Positions 5,476 to 10,164 of a stretch of 10,164 nucleotides of DNA are shown here, piece by piece. Origin of the DNA: an uncultured Candidatus Peregrinibacteria bacterium (GTDB lineage Bacteria; Patescibacteriota; Gracilibacteria; Peribacterales; Peribacteraceae); the NCBI GenBank assembly GCA_903822115.1, contig CAIJNU010000074.1, positions 1 to 10,164 on the forward strand, written 5' to 3'. The number at the start of each line of letters is the position of its first letter. The first letter of the stretch is position 1. The position numbers were made by a program, and so were the translations under genes. The notes below the pieces were generated by a model, which was given only the letters and a program-made list of their open reading frames with translations, was not told the DNA's origin and searched no databases.

Positions 5476-6114
5476 ATGCCCCATGGTGAACGTATCGCAG
5501 AATTTCTCCTCTCGATCGGTGCCGTGAAACTTTCGCCGAGCCAACCTTTCACGTGGGTGAGCGGCATCAAGTCGCCGATCTACTGCGATAATAGAATGAT
5601 TTACAGTCATCCGGATGCTCGCGACTACATCGTGAACGCGCTCGCGTCGCGCGTGCGCACTCTTCACGTGGAGCCGGATGCCGTTGCCGGGACCGCTACG
5701 GCGGCCATTGGCTGGGCGGCACTCGTCGCCGATCGCCTTAAGCTTCCGTTCGTATACGTGCGCGCGCAGGCGAAGGATCACGGAGCGAAGAAGCGCATCG
5801 AAGGAGACCTGAAACCGGAGAAGCACATTGTCGTCATCGAGGATCTCATCTCCACGGGCGGCAGCAGCGTCTCGACGGTGAGTGCGCTGAGAGAGGAGGG
5901 GAGAGGAACGGTCTCGGACATCGTCTCCATCTTCACGTACGAATTCCTCGCATCTCTGGACAGCGCGCAAATGCAGAAAGTCGCACTTCATCCTCTTTCA
6001 TCCATTTCAGTTCTCCTCAAAGTGGCACTGACTCAGGGGAGAATTACCGAAGAAGAGGCGAGGATGGTCGAAAAATTCATCGAAGAGCCCGCGGAGTGGG
6101 GGAAGCAGATCTGA
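5476..6114 (+). CDS. pyrE: Orotate phosphoribosyltransferase
   Basis: PyrE joins orotate to PRPP to give OMP, the fifth step of UMP synthesis. The protein has 212 aa. The N-terminal segment FTWVSGIKSPIYCDNR (25-40) binds substrate in this family. The flexible catalytic loop of the partner subunit is RAQAKDHGAKKR (96-107), and the PRPP-binding motif VVIEDLISTGGSS lies at 119-131. The frame is open well upstream, but translation should begin at 5476: the residues from MPHGERIAEFLL match the family's N-terminus and TACCAT lies 6 nt before it. It is the only complete protein gene on the plus strand. It converges with the next gene, and TTTTTT directly follows its stop codon without a clear hairpin. 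Confidence 0.93.
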   Translation: MPHGERIAEFLLSIGAVKLSPSQPFTWVSGIKSPIYCDNRMIYSHPDARDYIVNALASRVRTLHVEPDAVAGTATAAIGWAALVADRLKLPFVYVRAQAKDHGAKKRIEGDLKPEKHIVVIEDLISTGGSSVSTVSALREEGRGTVSDIVSIFTYEFLASLDSAQMQKVALHPLSSISVLLKVALTQGRITEEEARMVEKFIEEPAEWGKQI

Positions 6115-6163
6115 TTTTTTCGAGAATAATTATGAATTACGAAAGCGTGGATAATTTTTCAGT

Positions 6164-6820
6164 CTAGTGTAACCAATGCTGTTGAAACTTCTCCGCCGAC
6201 GCATAGGCGAAGTTGGTGCGATCTTTACTGACGGTAAAACCAAGTTCTTCCCATCTTTGTGGGCGATCAACGACCATCCAAGAATCGATAGCAACAGTTT
6301 TAATACCCTTTAAATCGTCCGTCGATAATTTCCTTGCAAGCGCACGCATGGCTTCTTCAAGCGTTCCACTTTTATCCGCTACTGAGTACGAAGGTTGAAT
6401 GTGAAAGTATACGTATGCTCCATCGATTTGATAGGAGACCATTCGATTTTGCATGAGTGGCGTAAATCCATTCTGTTTTTGATTGAGAACACGAAGACTT
6501 GATTCAAAAGTCGGATAATCTGGATAGTTTTTTCCCCGTAGGTCTTGAAGTGGTTCACACACCAGAGCGATTAACTTTGCCCTTGTTGCATCGACAATAT
6601 CATTGAGAGTTTGAAGAACGGATTCGAACTGGTCAGCATTTTGAACAAAGAGCGGACCGAGTTTTGTCTTGAGACATTCTCTCAGCCCATCAATGTCTAT
6701 AGTGTTATCATCTTTGATGAATCGATCGATGTAGAGTCCGATGAAATGCTCCCAAATGTCCTTCTCTTTAGCAGGGGAAATTTGAAGAATATCTTTCTGA
6801 TGATGAATATCATCGCTCAC
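6164..6820 (-). CDS. Unknown protein, AT-rich gene
   Basis: The 218-aa product has no recognisable family, signal peptide or membrane segment. It is acidic in the N-terminal third (DDIHHQKDILQI, KEKDIWEHFIGLYIDRF) and mixed later (MALARKLSTDD-like and IDSWMVVDRPQRWEELGF segments). It looks soluble and mostly helical, with a possible small alpha/beta C-terminal part. The start is GTG 6820, supported by a perfect TATAAT 7 nt upstream. By hand count of several lines the gene is about 45% G+C, clearly lower than pheS next to it, and its flank 6821-6860 is very AT-rich. That suggests recent acquisition. It lies downstream of pheS but has its own promoter. The coding status is good: a long undisturbed frame with a promoter at the correct distance. 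Confidence 0.7.
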   Translation of the reverse strand: MSDDIHHQKDILQISPAKEKDIWEHFIGLYIDRFIKDDNTIDIDGLRECLKTKLGPLFVQNADQFESVLQTLNDIVDATRAKLIALVCEPLQDLRGKNYPDYPTFESSLRVLNQKQNGFTPLMQNRMVSYQIDGAYVYFHIQPSYSVADKSGTLEEAMRALARKLSTDDLKGIKTVAIDSWMVVDRPQRWEELGFTVSKDRTNFAYASAEKFQQHWLH

Positions 6821-6827
6821 TAATTAT

Positions 6828-6833
6828 ATTATA
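6828..6833 (-). promoter_or_regulatory. -10 box of the AT-rich gene (leaderless layout)
   Basis: A perfect TATAAT lies 7 nt before GTG 6820. A second overlapping TATAAT (6828-6823) is only 2 nt from the start and is less likely to be used. Confidence 0.6.
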
Positions 6834-6874
6834 CTATATTAATGTTATATAGTCGAATAGCTCCCCACTCTCGA

Positions 6875-7894
6875 TCAGAACTGTTTGAGGAACCGCAGAT
6901 CGCCTTCGTAGAAGGAACGAAGATCCGGGATCTGATGTTTGATCATGATCATGCGCTCGACGCCGAAGCCGAAGGCGAATCCCTGGAATTTCTTCGGATC
7001 GATGTCGCAATTTTTCAGGACGCTCGGATGCACCATGCCGCACCCCGCGATCTCCATCCACTTCCCCTCACGGCTCTCGCTCTCCGCCCCCTGCCAGCGC
7101 ATGTCCACTTCGAGGCCGGGCTCGACGAACGGGAAGAAGCCCGTGCGGAAGCGGAATTCGGCGTTGGGCGAGATGAGCTCGCGGATCGCGGTGATCATCA
7201 CGGCCTTCATGTTCGCAAGCGACGTATCCTTGTCGATCATCAATCCCTCGAACTGGTGGAACATGGGGGAGTGCGTGGCGTCGGCATCCTTCCGGTACAC
7301 CTTCCCCGGGCAGATGATGCGCAGGGGCGGCTTGTGCGTCTGCATGTAGCGGATCTGCACCGGCGACGTGTGCCCGCGCAGGAGGAAACGATTGTCGGGA
7401 GGGGAGTCGACGTCGACGTAGAAGATATCCTGCGCATCGCGCGCCGCATGATCCTTCGGGAAATTCAGCAGGTCGAATTGCCGCGCCTCATCCTCGATCT
7501 CCGGCCCCTCCGCCACGTCGAACCCCATCCTCCCGAACACATCTTCCACGCTTCGAATGAATTCGGGAATGAGGTGGAGATGGCCTCGCTGCCGCGCGGG
7601 CAAATCCAATGTCACATCGAGACGATCGGTCTCGCCGAACGATCCGAGCATCGAGAGGGAGAGCTCCTGCCTTCGGCTCGCGAGGAGCGAAGTGCATTCC
7701 TGCTTGAGCGCGTTGAGTTCCTTGCCCTTTGCGATCCGCTCCTCGGGCGTCGCGCTCCCAAGCTCCTTCATGGCGACGGTCAGCAGTCCCTGCTTCCTCC
7801 CGAAGAGTTCCTGTTCGAGGACGTCCAGCTCAGCCAAAGTCGTGGCCTTTTGGATACGTGCTGTGATGTCGGAGAGGGAGGCCGCTGCAGTCAT
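6875..7894 (-). CDS. pheS: Phenylalanyl-tRNA synthetase alpha subunit
   Basis: PheS carries the class II aminoacylation site of the (alpha-beta)2 enzyme that charges tRNA-Phe. The protein has 339 aa, normal for bacteria. An N-terminal coiled-coil region of about 90 residues (tRNA-binding arm) is followed by the catalytic core: LLRGHTSPVQIRYM, the motif 2 region PGKVYRKDADATHSPMFHQF with FEGLMID, then FFPFVEPGLEVD, GCGMVHPSVL and motif 3 FGFGVERMIMIKH. The start at 7894 (MTAAASL) is chosen over an upstream ATG in the same frame because TATGCT lies 6 nt before it. The partner pheT, usually next in the operon, does not follow here: an unknown AT-rich gene and then convergent pyrE occupy that position. 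Confidence 0.94.
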   Translation of the reverse strand: MTAAASLSDITARIQKATTLAELDVLEQELFGRKQGLLTVAMKELGSATPEERIAKGKELNALKQECTSLLASRRQELSLSMLGSFGETDRLDVTLDLPARQRGHLHLIPEFIRSVEDVFGRMGFDVAEGPEIEDEARQFDLLNFPKDHAARDAQDIFYVDVDSPPDNRFLLRGHTSPVQIRYMQTHKPPLRIICPGKVYRKDADATHSPMFHQFEGLMIDKDTSLANMKAVMITAIRELISPNAEFRFRTGFFPFVEPGLEVDMRWQGAESESREGKWMEIAGCGMVHPSVLKNCDIDPKKFQGFAFGFGVERMIMIKHQIPDLRSFYEGDLRFLKQF

Positions 7895-7900
7895 GGGGAA

Positions 7901-7906
7901 AGCATA
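7901..7906 (-). promoter_or_regulatory. -10 box of pheS (leaderless layout)
   Basis: TATGCT, then TTCCCC, then the pheS ATG: the same 6-nt spacing and nearly the same spacer as ftsE. Confidence 0.55.
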
Positions 7907-7931
7907 CCGTTCTCCAGAATGTCCCGCCACT

Positions 7932-8294
7932 CTAGGAATGGATGGCGAGTTCTATGAGGACGAAGACCGCGAAGATCAAAAGCGCGACCCACCACGTCAA
8001 CAAGCCGAGGAGGAAGAAGAGCACCGTGATGGTTGTCGCCAAGCCGATGAAGATTCCCTGCCGAACGGAAATCGAGAGGATTTTTCCTGTGTCCCACGTT
8101 TGGGCGGGCAGGAGGCGCCAGAGATAGAAGAGGGCGATGGCGGAGACGGAGCTCACGGCGAGGAGGAGCGACGCGAAGAAGGCGGGGAGCGCTTGCTCCG
8201 GCGCGGTGAGGGGACTGACGCGGAAGAGCACGACCACGAGTGATGTGACGGAGAGGAGTGCGGAGAGGCCGATGCCGAAGAGGAGGGAGGACAT
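7932..8294 (-). CDS. Small multi-pass membrane protein, unknown function
   Basis: The 120-aa product is strongly hydrophobic with three or four predicted membrane segments, roughly 4-26, 37-60, 78-98 and 99-118. The only clearly polar stretch is between the second and third (LLPAQTWDTGKILSISVRQG). I recognise no family motif. It begins 7 nt after the UDG stop codon, with no Shine-Dalgarno sequence and no obvious own -10 box, so it is probably co-transcribed with the UDG gene. It ends 37 bp before pheS. Its role cannot be read from the sequence. Confidence 0.75.
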   Translation of the reverse strand: MSSLLFGIGLSALLSVTSLVVVLFRVSPLTAPEQALPAFFASLLLAVSSVSAIALFYLWRLLPAQTWDTGKILSISVRQGIFIGLATTITVLFFLLGLLTWWVALLIFAVFVLIELAIHS

Positions 8295-8301
8295 GCGTCG
8301 A

Positions 8302-8871
8302 TCAAGAGGTCGGGATTCCGTTCTCGTCGAGGAATTTCTTCAGCGCCGAGAAATCATCGTAGAGCGTCTGGCGCAGTCCGCCATTGTGGAGGGCTGCGGC
8401 AGGATGGAAGATCGGGAAGATCGTGAGGGAGTCCGTGAGCTTTTGCGGTTGGCCGTGCACGGAGGAGATGCTCAACTTCGTGAAGAAATTTCCGAGTGCG
8501 TGCTTCCCGAGCGGCACGATCACGCGCGGCTTGATGAGGGCGATCTCGAGCATGAGCCACGGCATGCATTGTTCCTTTTCCTCCGGTAGGGGATCGCGAT
8601 TTTCGGGGGGGCGGTACTTCACGACGTTAGAGATGTAGACGTCCGCGCGCTTGAGACCGATGGAGGTGAGGAGCTCGTCGAGAAATTGCCCCGCCGCTCC
8701 CACGAACGGGCGACCCAATTCATCTTCTTTCTGCCCCGGCGCCTCGCCGATGAACATGACCGTCGCCTGCGGATTGCCCTCTCCAAGGACGGGGTTCGCC
8801 GTCTTATGCAGTTCGCATCCTTTCCACTCCTTCAATTTCTCGCGGAGGGATTCCAGCGTGATCGTAGCCAT
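8302..8871 (-). CDS. Family-4-like uracil-DNA glycosylase lacking two cluster cysteines
   Basis: Family 4 UDGs remove uracil from DNA to start base excision repair. The protein has 189 aa. Motif A is GEAPGQKED (42-50) with the following GRPFVGAAGQFLDELL, and motif B is HPAAAL. NVVKYRPPENRDPLPEE is the family-4 middle segment. Family-4 enzymes carry a [4Fe-4S] cluster on four cysteines. Here C19 and C102 remain, but the first position of the CxxC pair is W16 and the Cys normally in the NVLKCRPP-type motif is Y86. Cluster binding in the usual way is therefore unlikely. The start at 8871 is preferred over ATG 8880, because TACCAT (8884-8879) lies 7 nt before it and overlaps the earlier ATG. It probably forms an operon with the downstream membrane protein. 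Confidence 0.87.
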   Translation of the reverse strand: MATITLESLREKLKEWKGCELHKTANPVLGEGNPQATVMFIGEAPGQKEDELGRPFVGAAGQFLDELLTSIGLKRADVYISNVVKYRPPENRDPLPEEKEQCMPWLMLEIALIKPRVIVPLGKHALGNFFTKLSISSVHGQPQKLTDSLTIFPIFHPAAALHNGGLRQTLYDDFSALKKFLDENGIPTS

Positions 8872-8878
8872 GGCGAGC

Positions 8879-8884
8879 ATGGTA
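8879..8884 (-). promoter_or_regulatory. -10 box of the UDG gene (leaderless layout)
   Basis: TACCAT is followed by 7 nt and ATG 8871. The same hexamer occurs at pyrE. The box overlaps a possible upstream ATG (8880-8878), which argues against that start. Confidence 0.5.
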
Positions 8885-8901
8885 GCAGGTCTGACGCAAA
8901 A

Positions 8902-9255
8902 TTAACCTTGGCGGACTCCCGAAAAGAATTCTCGCATGAGGGGGGATACTGCTGTTGCGTGCTCCGGGCAGACAGGCAATGGTGGATCCTGACAGAGTTG
9001 GTCAAACAGGTATCGCATGTAACTCCGTAGACTGTCGTACGTGTCTTGTACCCTTTCCGGAATCGGTTTTCCATGCAATGAAACGAAGATCTCGCGGAAT
9101 TCATTGATCTTCTGGAGTGCTGTTCTGCGGATGTTCACACGGGCATCTTCCTCCTCCTCAGTATTTCCCTCGGCAGACCCAAGGGCATCCAGAGCGGGAG
9201 CAAGTTCCTGCAAGGCGAAATGCTCTGCTCGATCGAGAGGCTCGTCTCCTTCCAT
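8902..9255 (-). CDS. Unknown 117-aa protein downstream of purE
   Basis: From ATG 9255 the product is MEGDEPLDRAEHFALQELAP and onward. It is acidic and predicted to be mostly helical, with a Glu-rich patch (NTEEEEDARVN) and several amphipathic helices. It has no membrane segment or recognised motif. The frame is open 12 codons further into purE, but the ATG 10 nt after the purE stop codon is the more natural start. It is likely co-transcribed with purE, since no convincing -10 box at the 6-7 nt distance is visible. No purine-pathway role can be inferred from the sequence itself. Confidence 0.65.
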   Translation of the reverse strand: MEGDEPLDRAEHFALQELAPALDALGSAEGNTEEEEDARVNIRRTALQKINEFREIFVSLHGKPIPERVQDTYDSLRSYMRYLFDQLCQDPPLPVCPEHATAVSPLMREFFSGVRQG

Positions 9256-9265
9256 GTAAAGCAGA

Positions 9266-9715
9266 CTAGTACTCCGCTTTAATCCTTGCAATCCGCGTTT
9301 TCAGCATCCCTTTGAGCATTTCATCGCTTTCCGCCAGGATCCGCACCGCGGCGAGCGCCGCGTTCTTGGGATTGAGGACCGTCATGACGGGGACATCCGA
9401 TGGCATGCGCAGACTCGAATGGAGATCGACCTGATACTCCTCGAGCGTCTGTAGCGGGGGACAGGTGATGACGGGATGGATGCAACTCCCGGCCACGACT
9501 CCGCCGAGCCCGTTGCTCATGCCGACCACGGTGATGACGACCTGTGGTTGGGGATCCGCGTTCAATTGTTCGATGGCCTCGATGACTTTCTCCGGCACCT
9601 TGTGCGCCGAGGCAACCATGATCTGGGACGGGACGGAATGTTCATTGAGAACGGCGACGATTTTCTGTGCGAAGTCGATATCGGATTTCGAGCCGAGGAG
9701 GAGGGTGACTTTCAT
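9266..9715 (-). CDS. purE: Class II AIR carboxylase (PurE)
   Basis: PurE forms CAIR in purine synthesis. Class I enzymes use N5-CAIR made by PurK, while class II enzymes carboxylate AIR directly with CO2. The 149-aa protein begins with the shared LGSKSD motif (7-12) but then carries class II features like the animal PAICS carboxylase domain. These are SAHK (36-39) instead of SAHR, and GMSNGLGGVVAGSCIHPVI (65-83) with TCPPL instead of the class I AGGAAHLPGM and GVPV segments. HSSLRMPSDVP and TVLNPKNAALAA follow the same pattern. The start at 9715 is supported by TATACT 6 nt before it. It lies in the same window as purM, separated by other genes. Class assignment rests on recalled motifs. Confidence 0.87.
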   Translation of the reverse strand: MKVTLLLGSKSDIDFAQKIVAVLNEHSVPSQIMVASAHKVPEKVIEAIEQLNADPQPQVVITVVGMSNGLGGVVAGSCIHPVITCPPLQTLEEYQVDLHSSLRMPSDVPVMTVLNPKNAALAAVRILAESDEMLKGMLKTRIARIKAEY

Positions 9716-9721
9716 GGCGTC

Positions 9722-9727
9722 AGTATA
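9722..9727 (-). promoter_or_regulatory. -10 box of purE (leaderless layout)
   Basis: TATACT, 6 nt (GACGCC), ATG 9715. No clear -35 box or Shine-Dalgarno sequence is visible. Confidence 0.58.
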
Positions 9728-9786
9728 GGGAAGGTGGCAGGAAAAGGGGAGGGGCGCAAAACATCAAAAGCGGCAGAGAATAGTCA

Positions 9787-9816
9787 TTGTCCTCATCCCA
9801 TTTCTAATGCTAGTCT
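9787..9816 (+). promoter_or_regulatory. Possible promoter of tRNA-Arg
   Basis: TTGTCC (9787-9792) and TAGTCT (9811-9816) are 18 nt apart, and TGC just before the latter gives an extended -10. The predicted start is about 40 nt upstream of the tRNA. Support is moderate. Confidence 0.4.
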
Positions 9817-9861
9817 TTCTCCAGCGAACGCCGCGTATTTTTTCTTTGCTCTTTCACCCGT

Positions 9862-9939
9862 GCGCCCGTAGTTCAGCCTGGATAGAACGCCAGATTGCGG
9901 ATCTGGAAGTCGTAGGTTCAAATCCTGCCGGGCGCACCA
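9862..9939 (+). tRNA. tRNA-Arg (anticodon GCG), CCA encoded
   Basis: The cloverleaf is complete. The acceptor stem is GCGCCCG with CGGGCGC, the D arm is GTTC/GAAC, the anticodon stem is CCAGA/TCTGG around loop TTGCGGA, and the T arm is GTAGG-TTCAAAT-CCTGC. Discriminator A and an encoded CCA follow. The anticodon is GCG, which reads CGC and CGU arginine codons. Most bacteria instead have ACG, modified to ICG by TadA. Confidence 0.96.
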
Positions 9940-9944
9940 TTAAG

Positions 9945-9977
9945 CGCGAAAGGAAACCTTGACGGTTTCCTCTCGCG
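9945..9977 (+). terminator. Strong stem-loop after tRNA-Arg, possible terminator or processing signal
   Basis: CGCGAAAGGAAACC (9945-9958) and GGTTTCCTCTCGCG (9964-9977) form a 14-position stem with one mismatch and a TTGAC loop, 5 nt after the tRNA. The following TCTCTTTCCC is only weakly U-rich. It may be a poor terminator or a 3' processing structure between the two tRNAs. Confidence 0.5.
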
Positions 9978-10006
9978 GACTCTCTTTCCCTTCAAGGAGT
10001 GCCTCA

Positions 10007-10023
10007 GGCAAGCAGAGCTTGCC
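10007..10023 (+). other. Small hairpin in the tRNA spacer
   Basis: GGCAAG and CTTGCC pair around CAGAG. An overlapping alternative hairpin TTGCC-TTC-GGCAA (10019-10031) exists. A run of seven T (10046-10052) follows at a distance of about 15-22 nt, just before tRNA-Ala, too far away for a typical intrinsic terminator. Confidence 0.35.
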
Positions 10024-10059
10024 TTCGGCAATTCGTAGGATTGGATTTTTTTACATCGT

Positions 10060-10136
10060 GGGGCTGTAGCTCAGCTGGCTAGAGCGTCTGCATGGCATGC
10101 AGAAGGTCAGGGGTTCAAGTCCCCTCAGCTCCACCA
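10060..10136 (+). tRNA. tRNA-Ala (anticodon GGC), CCA encoded
   Basis: The acceptor stem GGGGCTG pairs with CAGCTCC and contains the G3-U70 pair that identifies alanine tRNAs. The D arm is GCTC/GAGC, the anticodon stem is TCTGC/GCAGA around loop ATGGCAT (anticodon GGC), and the T arm is AGGGG-TTCAAGT-CCCCT. Discriminator A and an encoded CCA complete the gene. It is 120 bp downstream of tRNA-Arg on the same strand. Confidence 0.97.
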
Positions 10137-10157
10137 CGGCGTTCGCGAACGCCGTGG
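10134..10157. repeat. Perfect 24-bp palindrome joined to the tRNA-Ala 3' end
   Basis: CCACGGCGTTCG followed by its exact reverse complement forms the palindrome, whose first three bases are the encoded CCA of tRNA-Ala. As RNA it would make a GC-rich hairpin. It may be a terminator whose U-tract lies beyond the window. Directly after it TCCACCA (10158-10164) repeats the last seven bases of the tRNA (10130-10136), and the window ends there. Confidence 0.8.
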
Positions 10158-10164
10158 TCCACCA

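Noticed and set aside
6115..6163. Bidirectional terminator between pyrE and the convergent AT-rich gene
   Set aside because: There are T-runs (TTTTTT after pyrE, and ATTTTT further on) but no matching GC-rich hairpin.
6842..7957. A 371-codon open frame on the plus strand across pheS
   Set aside because: It is a shadow of pheS. The product is His/Arg/Leu-rich without motifs, while the minus strand has all PheS motifs.
559..9268. Alternative genetic code (UGA as glycine, as in Gracilibacteria/Absconditabacteria)
   Set aside because: purM, ftsE, pyrE, pheS and the UDG gene all end at TGA at the family's normal length, so UGA is a stop codon here.

Overview
The window is bacterial, gene-dense and mostly on the minus strand. 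It is a housekeeping neighbourhood: purM, an ftsE-type ATPase, rlmE, rsmG, ilvA, pheS, a family-4-like uracil-DNA glycosylase and purE, with small or unknown genes between them. pyrE and two tRNA genes are on the plus strand. Genes end in TGA or TAG, so the standard bacterial code applies. Almost no gene has a Shine-Dalgarno sequence. Most have a TANNNT -10 box whose last base lies 6-7 nt before the start codon, which is the layout expected for leaderless mRNAs. This, together with the unusual housekeeping paralogues (class II PurE, a UDG lacking two cluster cysteines, a PurM with an altered DGVGTK loop), suggests an uncultured lineage of the candidate phyla radiation, perhaps Peregrinibacteria-like. 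That placement is inference, not proof.

Layout. Positions 1-142 hold the end of a GC-rich plus-strand gene. Positions 169-414 (minus) hold a MarR-type regulator broken inside its winged helix, with a consensus-like promoter and a 29-bp dyad just upstream. purM (559-1608) and ftsE (1648-2466) follow. A 155-bp gap (2467-2620) is filled with ATACG-type direct and inverted repeats. Then come rlmE (2621-3220), rsmG (3243-3941) and ilvA (3944-5221). The 254 bp between ilvA and pyrE (5222-5475) contain two divergent promoters and a translational attenuator for ilvA. pyrE (5476-6114) converges on an AT-rich gene of unknown function (6164-6820). pheS (6875-7894), a small membrane protein (7932-8294), the UDG (8302-8871), a 117-aa unknown (8902-9255) and purE (9266-9715) complete the minus-strand set. 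tRNA-Arg(GCG) and tRNA-Ala(GGC) close the window, which ends at a perfect palindrome joined to the tRNA-Ala 3' end.

The most interesting system is the ilvA leader. A sigma70-like promoter drives a transcript that begins about 4 nt before a 17-codon ORF rich in isoleucine codons (MHRSTVISSSIIIPRPA). Downstream are mutually exclusive antiterminator and terminator helices, the latter with a U-tract, before the biosynthetic threonine deaminase gene. This is the enterobacterial ilv/leu/thr attenuator logic on a nearly leaderless transcript. rsmG starts 2 nt after ilvA and may be uncoupled from isoleucine control by an internal -10 box.

Other working links are PurM and PurE in de novo purine synthesis (a class II PurE would not need PurK), PyrE in pyrimidine synthesis, RlmE and RsmG in rRNA methylation, and PheS with the two tRNAs in translation.
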